Shown piece by piece: positions 1 to 7,398 of a DNA stretch of 16,204 bases. The stretch is from CAYJAD01 sp964370015 (GTDB lineage: Bacteria; Desulfobacterota; Desulfovibrionia; Desulfovibrionales; Desulfovibrionaceae), in contig CAYJHD010000047.1 in NCBI GenBank assembly GCA_964370015.1, positions 1 to 16,204 of the forward strand, read 5' to 3'. The stretch's first letter is position 1. The number at the start of each line of letters is the position of its first letter. Under the pieces are notes generated by a model that had not been told where the DNA came from, made no database searches, and saw nothing but the letters and a program-made list of their open reading frames with translations. The position numbers and the translations under genes are program-made.

Positions 1-714
1 GCCCGTGACCAAATCTCCCGTGCCGCCTATGGCTTCCATGCTGGGCACCGAAGGGGCATTCACCGTGTCTACTATCTGGCCATTTTCCACAATATAGTCC
101 ACATGGCCTTTTATGATTAAATTCTTAGCCACATTGCCGTGCTCCAAAGCTCTAGCAAGTAAATCCTCTACCCCCTCTGGCCTATCCAAAAGAAATCCAC
201 GTGTATAAAAAGGATGCGGTGCCAGTTCATCGGCCAAAAATGCCATTTCGCCCACGTCCGGCGTAAACAAATCATAAGCGTCTGCATAGCCACTCATCTT
301 GGCCACATACATAAATCCTGCATCGGCCACCAGCGTTGGCCGCTCGCGCCCTTCTTTGCTGTCAGCATAGCCGTCCACCGCCATGAGCACTTTATTATGC
401 CAGTCCACATCGGGAAAAAGATAATGAAAGGTAAGCCCCTGCACTTGCCATTTATGCATGTGCTCTGCCATAAACGCATATACAGCACGGCTACCATCAC
501 CCTTGCCTTTATCACCACCGCACAAAATATACGGAGCTTCCTTTCCCATATGCGCGCACACCAGCGACGCCGCCGTGGCCAAAGTCTCCACACCACGCTC
601 TATGCGCAATGCCTGCCCTTGCGGCCCAAGAACAGTGGAACCTTCCACGCCATAGGACCCAAAAATACACTCACCTTCCGGCACTTGGGGCGATGTTCCC
701 ATTATGAGCCACAT
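1..714 (-). CDS. Ribokinase-fold protein, NAD(P)H-hydrate dehydratase or sugar kinase-like (3' end cut by window)
   Basis: An open frame of 238 codons runs from ATG at 714 to the window edge with no stop, so the C-terminus is missing. The start is well placed: GAGGAG lies six bases upstream, inside the end of the preceding DUF3343 gene, which it overlaps by 13 bases. Visible features are a glycine-rich turn (CGGDKGKGDG, residues 65-74), a VADAGFMY strand (129-136), LFTPDVGEM (149-157), an LIIKG strand (199-203), and GGTGDLVTG at 230-238. The last motif matches the anion-hole and catalytic-Asp signature (D234) of the ribokinase superfamily. The TPxxGE and GGTGD pair is most like the NAD(P)HX dehydratase (YjeF C-terminal) branch. 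The N-terminal 60 residues look unlike either branch, so the substrate is not assigned. Tight coupling to the DUF3343 gene suggests a shared role in sulfur or selenium handling. That link is inference. Confidence 0.8.
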   Translation of the reverse strand, partial: MWLIMGTSPQVPEGECIFGSYGVEGSTVLGPQGQALRIERGVETLATAASLVCAHMGKEAPYILCGGDKGKGDGSRAVYAFMAEHMHKWQVQGLTFHYLFPDVDWHNKVLMAVDGYADSKEGRERPTLVADAGFMYVAKMSGYADAYDLFTPDVGEMAFLADELAPHPFYTRGFLLDRPEGVEDLLARALEHGNVAKNLIIKGHVDYIVENGQIVDTVNAPSVPSMEAIGGTGDLVTG

Positions 715-1265
715 AATAATCTCCTCGCTTCGGCAAAGGCCTTTTGTAATGAATAGCAGCACAGCGTTTGCCCCATATGACGTGGCTCAGTGGCTTCTTC
801 CAAGGTGAGCCCCACCAGTTTATGAGCCAGATACGGCACATCGGGACAACCACCGCCGGAAATATTCACTATGAGCCTGCTTTCTTTTTCCACCGTAATT
901 TTCATATTGGCGGCGCGCACCATGAGCCATTGTCCATAATCATGCACATGATACAATGACACAGGCGCAAGCACATCATGAGCCAAGGGCAACACTTGTA
1001 AGGGGGCCTGCCCCTTTTCTCGCAAGCACTGCAAAATGGCCATTTCATACATGAGCTCAAATACTAAAATCATGTCACAACCGGAGTGCAAATCCGGCGG
1101 CGGCCCTTGTACTTCCACCGAAAAACCGGCATCACGTAACATATTTTCTGCAGCGATGACTTCACCTGTATGAGCAAAAACCAGCATACCTCTATCAGAG
1201 ATACGCACCGCATTCTCTTGCTTTTTTGAAGAGAAAAAAGATTTCAAAGATTGTAAAATTGACAT
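702..1265 (-). CDS. DUF3343 (putative Se/S carrier-like) protein
   Basis: This encodes 187 residues. Residues 25-75 (GMLVFAHTGEVIAAE through a Gly-Cys-Asp-rich segment with C63) match the small DUF3343 fold, which is described as Se/S-carrier-like and occurs with YedE and YedF in selenium-associated loci. The remainder (about 112-187) is a second region with GGGCPDVPYLA (137-147), a Cys pair at 169-170 and a terminal Cys185. These cysteines could carry a persulfide or selenide, but no activity is shown. The ATG at 1265 has only a weak ribosome site (a GAG 12 bases upstream). The 3' end overlaps the ribokinase-like gene by 13 bases, indicating translational coupling. It lies 179 bases after tusA, with a structured repeat in between, so it may be co-transcribed with yedE-tusA or have its own promoter. 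Confidence 0.8.
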   Translation of the reverse strand: MSILQSLKSFFSSKKQENAVRISDRGMLVFAHTGEVIAAENMLRDAGFSVEVQGPPPDLHSGCDMILVFELMYEMAILQCLREKGQAPLQVLPLAHDVLAPVSLYHVHDYGQWLMVRAANMKITVEKESRLIVNISGGGCPDVPYLAHKLVGLTLEEATEPRHMGQTLCCYSLQKAFAEARRLLCGS

Positions 1266-1299
1266 GATATATATTAGCTCGTTTTAAAAGGGTGGGGGT

Positions 1300-1425
1300 A
1301 TGGGGTAGGGAACACTTTTTGGCGCTAACAAACCGACCCAAAGGGCGCCAAAAGCGTAGCCGTTGCCGAGTTTGCTCGGCTTACGGATATGGGCGCCTAG
1401 GCGTTTTCCCTCCCCCATAAAAAAC
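1300..1425. repeat. Structured dispersed repeat, copy A
   Basis: About 120 bp that align with a second copy at 2986-3108. Shared blocks include GAACACTTTTTGGCG, CCGACCCAAAGGGC, GTAGCCGTT, TTACGGATAT and GCGCCTAGGC, and both copies are followed by ATAAAAA. Internal hairpin: CCGT (1360-1363), GCCGAG (1365-1370), loop TTTG, CTCGGC (1375-1380), ACGG (1383-1386). The outer arms GGGGTAGGGAA (1302-1312) and TTCCCTCCCC (1406-1415) pair with one bulge. Copy A also has an extra 9-bp inverted pair, TTTTGGCGC (1317-1325) with GCGCCAAAA (1345-1353), which copy B lacks. It sits just downstream of tusA on the minus strand. It could be a MITE-like mobile hairpin, a REP-like element or a structured RNA. Confidence 0.75.
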
Positions 1426-1444
1426 AAAAAGCTCACAAACAAAA

Positions 1445-1657
1445 TTATTTCTTGCTTAAATTCAACACAACCTTGTGACCGTCTTTCACTTCTTGCACTT
1501 CGTAGCCGTTATTTTGTGCAGCTCGAGTGACGTTTTCAAGACTGGCTTCATTATCCACCACCACTCCCAACTCTGTCGGAGCTTCAGTCTTCATGCATTG
1601 CAAGACTAACAACACAGGCTGTGGGCAAGATAGGCCCGATGTATCGATGATTTTCAT
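1445..1657 (-). CDS. TusA/SirA/YedF-like sulfur (selenium) carrier protein
   Basis: This is a 70-residue TusA-fold protein. The family signature SGLSCPQP (residues 7-14) contains the active Cys11 of the CPxP motif, which carries a persulfide in TusA. VVVDNEASLENVTRAA resembles the N-terminal domain of selenium-associated YedF. It lacks the C-terminal DsrE-like domain of full-length YedF and is close to TusA size. I chose the ATG at 1657 over the upstream in-frame ATG at 1699, because AAGGAG lies six bases ahead of it and the TusA fold starts at MKIIDTSGLS. The start overlaps the yedE stop by one base (TAATG), so the two are translationally coupled. A YedE-type channel next to a TusA-type carrier is a common pair: the channel imports a sulfur or selenium species and the carrier accepts it. 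Which element is moved cannot be read from the sequence. Confidence 0.88.
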   Translation of the reverse strand: MKIIDTSGLSCPQPVLLVLQCMKTEAPTELGVVVDNEASLENVTRAAQNNGYEVQEVKDGHKVVLNLSKK

Positions 1658-2745
1658 TATGCGCTCCTTTTGCTTTGCACAAAGCCAATGACTAAACAAA
1701 TAACAAGACCCATGATGGTGGCAGCAATGCTATTGGGCCCAATACCCGCTGGAGAAGCAGCCACACCTAAATTATGTGCCAAGGCTGCGCCCACAAGCAT
1801 GCCCACCACGAAAGTTGCCGCGTCGTTATCACCCTCGCCTGACATGAAAAGCTGACGCCCAGGACAACCGCCTGCCAAAGCCGAGGCAAGACCCACCACC
1901 AGCATGGCCATGAAGTTCCACAAAGAATCATCGTGGGCCACAGGTTGATTGACAAAGCCGGGATTAAAGGAGCCAAAGACGACATTCAACATAAGAGCTG
2001 TAGCCAGCATGGATATGAGTCCCAGTAAGAGGTGAACATGGCGGAAAAGAACAAAATCACGTATGGCCCCCATGGTACAAAAACGACTGCGCTGCGCGAG
2101 CACACCCACCACAAGACCTATGCCGAGGGCAATGAGCACAGGAGCGTGTTGTGCACCTGGACCTTTAACAGAATAGTTAATTATGCCAGATTTGGCCTCA
2201 CCGCTGATTTGGGGAAAGAAGTACAACAAAGAAAGAATGGCCAGCATGAGCGCAGGGAAAATATATCCTGCCACGGACGTGGTGGCCTGATTTCGGCCAA
2301 GGGAGAATCCTCGCTTAAAGAAAAACGTGCCTATGGCAATGCCCACAAATATGCCAGAAAAACCAAATATGGCATTGGCATCACCGCCGGCAAGGCGCAA
2401 TATGGTTCGCCACGGGCACCCAAGAAATACCAACGCAGTCAATGCTGCAATGATACCCAAAATAAAACGAATAATGGGCGAAGAGCCACCTCTGGCCTTA
2501 AATTCCTTGGTCATGAGTGCTGCGGCAAAAGCGCCCAGTACCATGCCCATGATCTCTGGGCGCAAATACTGCACCACAGCGGCAGAGTGTAAACCGAGAG
2601 CACCGGCTATGTCGCGATTAAAGCACACTACGCAAAGGCCCATATTGGCCGGATTGCCCATGTATTGAAGAAAGAAAGCCAGAGCACCAATAAGGGCCCC
2701 AGTGAGAATGATGCCAGCACGTGTGGCAAAGATATTTTTAAGCAT
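1657..2745 (-). CDS. yedE: YeeE/YedE-family membrane transporter (putative selenium or thiosulfate channel)
   Basis: This encodes 362 residues, strongly hydrophobic with roughly ten membrane segments. It shows the internal two-fold repeat of the YeeE/YedE family: GCPWR at 109-113 and GCPGR at 293-297, each followed by a Gly-Asp-containing loop. Cysteines sit at 38, 41, 110, 223 and 294. In characterised thiosulfate carriers of this family, pore-lining cysteines relay the substrate. Members encoded beside TusA/YedF and DUF3343 proteins, as here, are usually annotated as selenium-metabolism YedE. The ATG at 2745 follows GAGG by five bases. The 3' end overlaps tusA by one base. Upstream is a gene-free stretch of about 410 bases that must hold any promoter, since the atp operon ahead ends in a strong terminator. 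The family call is firm; the transported species is inferred from context. Confidence 0.9.
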   Translation of the reverse strand: MLKNIFATRAGIILTGALIGALAFFLQYMGNPANMGLCVVCFNRDIAGALGLHSAAVVQYLRPEIMGMVLGAFAAALMTKEFKARGGSSPIIRFILGIIAALTALVFLGCPWRTILRLAGGDANAIFGFSGIFVGIAIGTFFFKRGFSLGRNQATTSVAGYIFPALMLAILSLLYFFPQISGEAKSGIINYSVKGPGAQHAPVLIALGIGLVVGVLAQRSRFCTMGAIRDFVLFRHVHLLLGLISMLATALMLNVVFGSFNPGFVNQPVAHDDSLWNFMAMLVVGLASALAGGCPGRQLFMSGEGDNDAATFVVGMLVGAALAHNLGVAASPAGIGPNSIAATIMGLVICLVIGFVQSKRSA

Positions 2746-2985
2746 ATATACCTCGAAAGTAAAAGCAATTCAAGTTAGCTTGAAAAACGAGGGATATATG
2801 TGAAGAATGTCCTAAGGACACAAAGAAAAACAACGCATTTTACCCACGTTAACCAAGACCTCATCACGTGAAGTTCTTAAAAGTCGTCAGGTAAAATGAA
2901 ATTGTTGCATAGTAATTTAAATTTCTCTTATAAATTTCCCCCCAACTAGCACCCCATAAACGCGTTTTGGGAGAGGATGGGGGGT
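2746..2985 (-). promoter_or_regulatory. AT-rich upstream region of yedE with two palindromes
   Basis: There is no gene here. Two inverted repeats lie between the likely promoter zone and the yedE start: TTCAAG-TTAG-CTTGAA (2769-2784) and TGTCCTAAGGACA (2808-2820). The second is a 13-bp palindrome around one central base. Either could be an operator or a small leader hairpin. On the minus strand a TAAAAT at about 2838 could be a -10 element, but no good -35 stands 16-18 bases from it, so I do not claim a promoter. Nothing resembles a known riboswitch. Confidence 0.4.
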
Positions 2986-3108
2986 GTGGGGGGAAGGAGA
3001 ACACTTTTTGGCGTTAGCAACCGACCCAAAGGGCTTGTAGCCGTTGGCGCTTTAGCGCCTTACGGATATCGCGCGCCTAGGCAAGGGTTCTCCTTCCCCC
3101 CATAAAAA
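2986..3108. repeat. Structured dispersed repeat, copy B
   Basis: This is the second copy of the repeat at 1300-1425. It is bounded by a perfect 15-bp inverted repeat, GGGGGGAAGGAGAAC (2988-3002) with GTTCTCCTTCCCCCC (3087-3101). The internal hairpin is CCGT (3041-3044), GGCGC (3046-3050), loop TTTA, GCGCC (3055-3059), ACGG (3062-3065). The inner helix differs in sequence from copy A but keeps pairing in the same CCGT-T-stem-loop-stem-TT-ACGG frame. It lies between the atpC terminator and yedE. Confidence 0.75.
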
Positions 3109-3117
3109 TAAATACTC

Positions 3118-3143
3118 AAAAGGGAGAAGCCGAAGCTTCTCCC
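3118..3143 (-). terminator. Rho-independent terminator of the atp operon
   Basis: On the minus strand, GGGAGAAGC and GCTTCTCCC (3143-3135 and 3130-3122) form a perfect 9-bp stem closed by a UUCG tetraloop. Four U residues follow directly (3121-3118). The stem starts ten bases after the atpC stop codon. A stable UUCG loop and clean position make this a confident call. Confidence 0.93.
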
Positions 3144-3153
3144 TCATATATAC

Positions 3154-3546
3154 CTAGATGCTTAGGCGCATGACGGCTCTTCTTAGAGCCAACTCAGCGC
3201 GATGCACATCCATGTTATCTTGTTTTTGAGCTAAACGCTCTTCAGCACGTTGTTGGGCTTTTTGCGCACGGTCCTTGTCAATATCCTTGGCAAGTTCGGC
3301 AGATTCTGCCAAAACAGTGACCACATTATCATTTACGTCGGCAAAACCACCGGAAATGAATACATGCTCTTGTTTTCCGTCTTTATCAAAGCGCAAAACA
3401 CCTACTTTCAAAGCTGACAGTAAGGCTACGTGACTTTTGAGCACGCCGAACTCACCATCAACACCAGGGCAGCTCACATAGTCCACAGACTCTTTCACTA
3501 CCTGTTTATCGGGTGTAACCACTTCTAATTGAAGCGCCGTACTCAT
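3154..3546 (-). CDS. atpC: F1Fo ATP synthase epsilon subunit
   Basis: This encodes 130 residues, the normal length for bacterial epsilon. The N-terminal beta-sandwich (about 1-85) is recognisable from LEVVTPDKQV, the SCPGVDGEFGVLKSHVALLS segment typical of the family, and FISGGFADV. The C-terminal part (about 87-130, rich in Ala, Glu, Arg and Gln) is the two-helix domain that can inhibit the rotary motor. Epsilon sits on the central stalk with gamma and regulates ATP hydrolysis. The ATG at 3546 is preceded by AAGGAG five bases upstream, and that ribosome site overlaps the atpD stop. It is the last gene of the atp operon and is followed closely by a terminator. Confidence 0.97.
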   Translation of the reverse strand: MSTALQLEVVTPDKQVVKESVDYVSCPGVDGEFGVLKSHVALLSALKVGVLRFDKDGKQEHVFISGGFADVNDNVVTVLAESAELAKDIDKDRAQKAQQRAEERLAQKQDNMDVHRAELALRRAVMRLSI

Positions 3547-3555
3547 AGCAGCTCC

Positions 3556-4968
3556 TTATTGACCCTTACGTTCTTCGTACTTAGCCACTGCCATTTCTAT
3601 GCCGCCGAGCATGTAGAAGTCACCTTCTGCCAAGTGGTCATATTCACCATCAAGAATGCCCTTAAAGCCTTTGATGGTATCAGTGAGCTGTACGTATTGC
3701 CCGGGGGTACCGGTAAAGGTTTCTGCCACGTGGAAAGGCTGTGACAAGAAACGTTGGATACGGCGAGCACGTGCCACAACAACTTTGTCGTCGTCGGACA
3801 ATTCGTCCATACCCAAGATGGCGATGATGTCTTGTAAGTCTTTGTACTTTTGAAGCACAGACTGCACTTGACGAGCCACAGCATAGTGTTCTTCACCCAC
3901 AACGTTGGGGTCAAGAATACGAGAGCTGGAGTCAAGCGGATCCACCGCAGGATAGATACCAAGTTCTGCAATTTGACGAGAAAGTACGAGAGTACCGTCA
4001 AGGTGCGAGAATGTGGTAGCTGGGGCCGGGTCAGTCAAGTCATCGGCGGGAACGTATACAGCCTGTACCGCGGTGATGGAACCTTTGTTGGTAGAGGTAA
4101 TACGTTCTTGCAGACCACCAAGGTCAGTACCAAGGGTTGGCTGATAACCCACCGCAGAAGGCATACGGCCAAGAAGTGCGGACACTTCGGAACCAGCTTG
4201 CGTAAAGCGGAAGATGTTATCTACGAAGAGAAGCACGTCTTGGTTTTCTTCGTCACGGAAGTATTCCGCACAAGCAAGTGCTGTCAAAGCAACACGAGCA
4301 CGGGCCCCTGGAGGTTCGTTCATCTGACCATATACAAGTGTGGCGCGTTCAAGAACACCAGCATCTTTAAGTTCATGATACAAGTCGTTACCTTCACGGG
4401 TACGCTCACCAACACCTGCAAACACAGAGCTACCGCCGTGTTGTTTTGCAATGTTGTTGATCATTTCCATAAGGATAACTGTTTTACCTACGCCCGCGCC
4501 GCCGAAGAGGCCCATCTTACCACCCTTGGGGAAGGGTACGAGAAGGTCCACAACCTTAATGCCAGTTTCGAGCAATTCAACCTTGGTGTTTTGCTCGGTG
4601 AACTCAGGGGCAGGACGGTGAATGGGATAGTATTTATCTGCATTGATGGGGCCGGCTTCGTCCACAGGGCGACCAAGCACGTTCATAATGCGGTTTACAG
4701 CTGCTTTACCCACAGGCACCATGATGGGCTTGCCAGTGTCCACAGCTTCCATGCCGCGCACAAGACCTTCTGTGGCGTCCATGGCGATGGTACGAACTAC
4801 GTTATCGCCAAGGTGTTGTGCCACTTCAACTACGAGGTCGGGTGCGTCCACATTGTTGGGGTTTTTTACATCTAGGGCATTGAAAATGTTTGGCAATTCG
4901 CCGCCCGAAAAGTCAACGTCGACAACTGCGCCGATGACTTGAACAATTTTACCAGTATTTGCACTCAT
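3556..4968 (-). CDS. atpD: F1Fo ATP synthase beta subunit
   Basis: This encodes 470 residues, the usual length for the catalytic beta subunit of the F1 head. The Walker A loop GGAGVGKT lies at residues 156-163. GERTREGND at 187-195 holds the catalytic glutamate (E188). DVLLFVDNIFRFTQAGSEVS supplies the Walker B strand, and SALLGRMPSAVGYQPTL is the highly conserved beta signature. LGMDELSDDDKVVVARARR includes the DELSEED-like lever that contacts gamma (here DELSDDD). Beta binds and converts ADP and phosphate at three sites alternating with alpha. The ATG at 4968 has GGAG nine bases upstream. The gap to atpG is 18 bases and to atpC nine. Nothing is missing or unusual. Confidence 0.99.
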   Translation of the reverse strand: MSANTGKIVQVIGAVVDVDFSGGELPNIFNALDVKNPNNVDAPDLVVEVAQHLGDNVVRTIAMDATEGLVRGMEAVDTGKPIMVPVGKAAVNRIMNVLGRPVDEAGPINADKYYPIHRPAPEFTEQNTKVELLETGIKVVDLLVPFPKGGKMGLFGGAGVGKTVILMEMINNIAKQHGGSSVFAGVGERTREGNDLYHELKDAGVLERATLVYGQMNEPPGARARVALTALACAEYFRDEENQDVLLFVDNIFRFTQAGSEVSALLGRMPSAVGYQPTLGTDLGGLQERITSTNKGSITAVQAVYVPADDLTDPAPATTFSHLDGTLVLSRQIAELGIYPAVDPLDSSSRILDPNVVGEEHYAVARQVQSVLQKYKDLQDIIAILGMDELSDDDKVVVARARRIQRFLSQPFHVAETFTGTPGQYVQLTDTIKGFKGILDGEYDHLAEGDFYMLGGIEMAVAKYEERKGQ

Positions 4969-4986
4969 TTTATTACGCTCCCATGG

Positions 4987-5871
4987 TTAGCCATTCAGCG
5001 CTTCGGCGCCGCTCACAATATCCATAAGGTCGCTTGTGATGGCGGCCTGACGTGTCTTATTATACAGAAGGGTCAACAAGCGGTTCATGTCGTCACAGTT
5101 GCGTGTGGCGTTGTCCATGGCTGCCATGCGGGCAGCGTGTTCGCTTGCTGATGTATCCAGTAAGCCACGATATATTTGTACTTTCACATAGCGGGGCAAT
5201 AGCTCTGCGAGGAGTTCCTCTTCTTGAGGCTCATACAGGTATTGTTGACCCGGGCCATTTGTGCTTTCAGCCTCAGCTTCTACCGTGGGTTTGGCAATGG
5301 GGAGCAAAGTTTGAACCACAGGCACTTGTCTGGCCATGGAAATAAACTCGCCAAAAATAAGGTACACTTCGTCCATGGCCATTGTTTGATAGCCATGCAT
5401 TACCTCATTACCCATTTGCCCGGCCAATGCGAAGTCAAAATTACCCATTCTGTCCCCGAAGGAAAGCAGCATTTCGTAATTTGTCTTGGCAACGGCGTCA
5501 CGGCCCTTCTTGCCCATGCAGATGAACTTTACTTCTAAACCTTCACTGGTCTTTTGCGCCGCAAGCTTGAAAGCTTGGGTGAGCAAGTTGCCGTTGAAGC
5601 TACCGCAAAGTCCTCTGTCGGATGTGACAAGAATAATGGTGCACACCTTTTTTTCATCGTGAGTTTCCAGCAAGGGATGGGCGCTGTCTTCGGCTTTGCC
5701 GGCAAGGTCCACAAGCATGGCTTGGAACTTTTCGGCATAGGGACGAAAGCGCTCAATGCGAGTCTGGGCACCGCGCAATTTCGCCGAAGCCACCATGTTC
5801 ATGGCTTTGGTGATTTGCTTGGTCTTACCGACCCCCACGATTTTCATTTTTACGTCTTTTAATGAAGCCAT
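4987..5871 (-). CDS. atpG: F1Fo ATP synthase gamma subunit
   Basis: This encodes 294 residues, matching the gamma family. The N-terminal helix (MASLKDVKMKIVGVGKTKQITKAM) and the C-terminal helix (ARMAAMDNATRNCDDMN, with LYNKTRQAAITSDLMDIVSGAEAL after it) form the coiled coil that rotates inside the alpha3-beta3 ring. The central Rossmann-like part contains ILVTSDRGLCGSFNGNL, a strong family signature. The ATG at 5871 follows a run of six G residues by five bases, an unusual but plausible ribosome site. It lies 15 bases after atpA and 18 before atpD, so the three are surely co-transcribed. Confidence 0.98.
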   Translation of the reverse strand: MASLKDVKMKIVGVGKTKQITKAMNMVASAKLRGAQTRIERFRPYAEKFQAMLVDLAGKAEDSAHPLLETHDEKKVCTIILVTSDRGLCGSFNGNLLTQAFKLAAQKTSEGLEVKFICMGKKGRDAVAKTNYEMLLSFGDRMGNFDFALAGQMGNEVMHGYQTMAMDEVYLIFGEFISMARQVPVVQTLLPIAKPTVEAEAESTNGPGQQYLYEPQEEELLAELLPRYVKVQIYRGLLDTSASEHAARMAAMDNATRNCDDMNRLLTLLYNKTRQAAITSDLMDIVSGAEALNG

Positions 5872-5886
5872 ATATACCCCCCGGCC

Positions 5887-7395
5887 TTATGCCTGGAAGC
5901 CTTGCTTGAATGCCTCAATGGCTGATTTTAAAACCTCTTCCACGGACGCATCAATGGCTTGCTTTTCCTTAATGGCAGCGAGAGCTTCTTTTTTCACTTC
6001 ACGCATATAAGTAAGCATTTCAGATTCAAAACGACGTATATCTTCCACAGCAACATCATCCATAAAGCCGCGAGTTGCAGCGTACATGGAGGCCACTTGC
6101 TCTTCAACAGGCATGGGCACGTACTGAGGTTGTTTTAACAATTCTACCAAGCGAGCACCGCGGTCAAGCTTAGCCTTAGTGGCAGCATCAAGGTCGGAAC
6201 CAAATTGCGCAAAGGCAGCCAGTTCGCGATACTGTGCAAGGTCAAGACGCATGGTACCAGCAACTTGCTTCATGGCCTTAATTTGTGCGGCACCACCCAC
6301 GCGAGATACAGAAAGACCCACGTTAATGGCCGGACGAATACCAGCGTTGAACAAGTTAGGCTCAAGATACACCTGACCGTCGGTAATAGAAATTACGTTG
6401 GTAGGAATATAGGCAGACACGTCACCAGCTTGTGTTTCAATGATGGGCAGAGCCGTCAAAGAACCTGCACCAAGCTCATCGTTAACTTTTGCGGCGCGCT
6501 CAAGCAAACGGGAGTGAAGGTAGAATACGTCACCAGGATATGCTTCACGTCCTGGAGGACGACGGAGCAAGAGAGACATCTGGCGATAAGCTACGGCTTG
6601 CTTGGAAAGGTCATCATAGATGATGAGCGCATGCTTGCCGTTGTCGCGATAGAATTCTGCCATGGTGCAACCGGAGTAAGCGGCAATAAACTGCAAAGGT
6701 GCTGGCTCAGATGCGGTGGCGGAAATGATGGTGGTATATTCTAAAGCACCGTGTTTGCGCAAGGTATCAGTTACCAAGGCCACAGTGGACTTCTTTTGAC
6801 CAATGGCCACATAGAAGCAGTGAATATCGGTTTCTTTTTGTGCTAAAATGGCATCCACGCAAACGGCAGTTTTGCCTGTTTGACGGTCACCAATCACAAG
6901 CTCACGCTGTCCACGACCAACTGGGGTCATGCCGTCGATGGCCTTAATGCCTGTAGGCATGGGCTCATGAACGGATTTACGTGCAATAATACCGGGGGCT
7001 TTGAGTTCCACAGGGCGCACTTCCGTGGCTTCTAGTGGTCCAAGGCCGTCAATAGGTTGACCAAGTGGGTTAAGTACACGCCCCATTACGGCGTCGCCCA
7101 CAGGCACGGAGAAGATCTTTCCTGTACGTTTTACAGGATCGCCTTCCTTGATACCGGTATCCGGTCCAAGCAGTGCCACACCAACGTTGTCTTCTTCAAG
7201 GTTCAGAACCATGCCCATGAGGCCACCGGGGAACTCTAAAAGTTCCATGGCCATGGCATTTTGAACACCGTAAACACGAGCAATACCGTCACCTACGTAG
7301 AGTACGGTACCAGTTTCACTCATTTCTACACGTTGCTCATAATTTTGGATCTGCTCCTCAATGATCTTGCTAATTTCTTCAGCTTTGATCTGCAT
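5887..7395 (-). CDS. atpA: F1Fo ATP synthase alpha subunit
   Basis: This encodes 502 residues, the standard length for alpha, which carries non-catalytic nucleotide sites and the arginine finger for beta. The Walker A loop GDRQTGKT is at residues 169-176. ALIIYDDLSKQAVAYRQMSL gives Walker B and the following helix, and LLRRPPGREAYPGDVFYLHS is a near-universal alpha motif. VGLSVSRVGGAAQ holds the arginine finger. The N-terminus, with AEEISKIIEEQIQNYEQ, is the part that binds the delta subunit. The start is ATG at 7395, three bases past the atpH stop. The ribosome site is AGGGG inside the atpH 3' end, rather far (about ten bases), so coupling with atpH translation is likely. Confidence 0.99.
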   Translation of the reverse strand: MQIKAEEISKIIEEQIQNYEQRVEMSETGTVLYVGDGIARVYGVQNAMAMELLEFPGGLMGMVLNLEEDNVGVALLGPDTGIKEGDPVKRTGKIFSVPVGDAVMGRVLNPLGQPIDGLGPLEATEVRPVELKAPGIIARKSVHEPMPTGIKAIDGMTPVGRGQRELVIGDRQTGKTAVCVDAILAQKETDIHCFYVAIGQKKSTVALVTDTLRKHGALEYTTIISATASEPAPLQFIAAYSGCTMAEFYRDNGKHALIIYDDLSKQAVAYRQMSLLLRRPPGREAYPGDVFYLHSRLLERAAKVNDELGAGSLTALPIIETQAGDVSAYIPTNVISITDGQVYLEPNLFNAGIRPAINVGLSVSRVGGAAQIKAMKQVAGTMRLDLAQYRELAAFAQFGSDLDAATKAKLDRGARLVELLKQPQYVPMPVEEQVASMYAATRGFMDDVAVEDIRRFESEMLTYMREVKKEALAAIKEKQAIDASVEEVLKSAIEAFKQGFQA

Positions 7396-7398
7396 GTG

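Noticed and set aside
294..596. A 100-codon minus-strand open frame in the same region
   Set aside because: It is out of frame with the ribokinase-like gene that reads through the whole region with family motifs; it is a shadow.
214..756. A 180-codon plus-strand open frame near the window start
   Set aside because: It lies opposite the ribokinase-like gene, which has a good ribosome site and clear motifs, while this frame has neither.
2032..2592. A 186-codon plus-strand open frame opposite yedE
   Set aside because: It is antisense to a membrane protein gene; the product is rich in Lys, His and Arg with no fold signature, as expected from reading apolar codons backwards.
2986..3108. Simple terminator for the atp operon at the structured repeat
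   Set aside because: A cleaner UUCG-loop terminator with a U-run already stands directly after atpC, and the repeat is present elsewhere with long internal structure.
3850..4875. A 341-codon plus-strand open frame opposite atpD
   Set aside because: It is exactly antisense to a highly conserved gene, its translation has no recognisable domain, and no ribosome site or promoter supports it.
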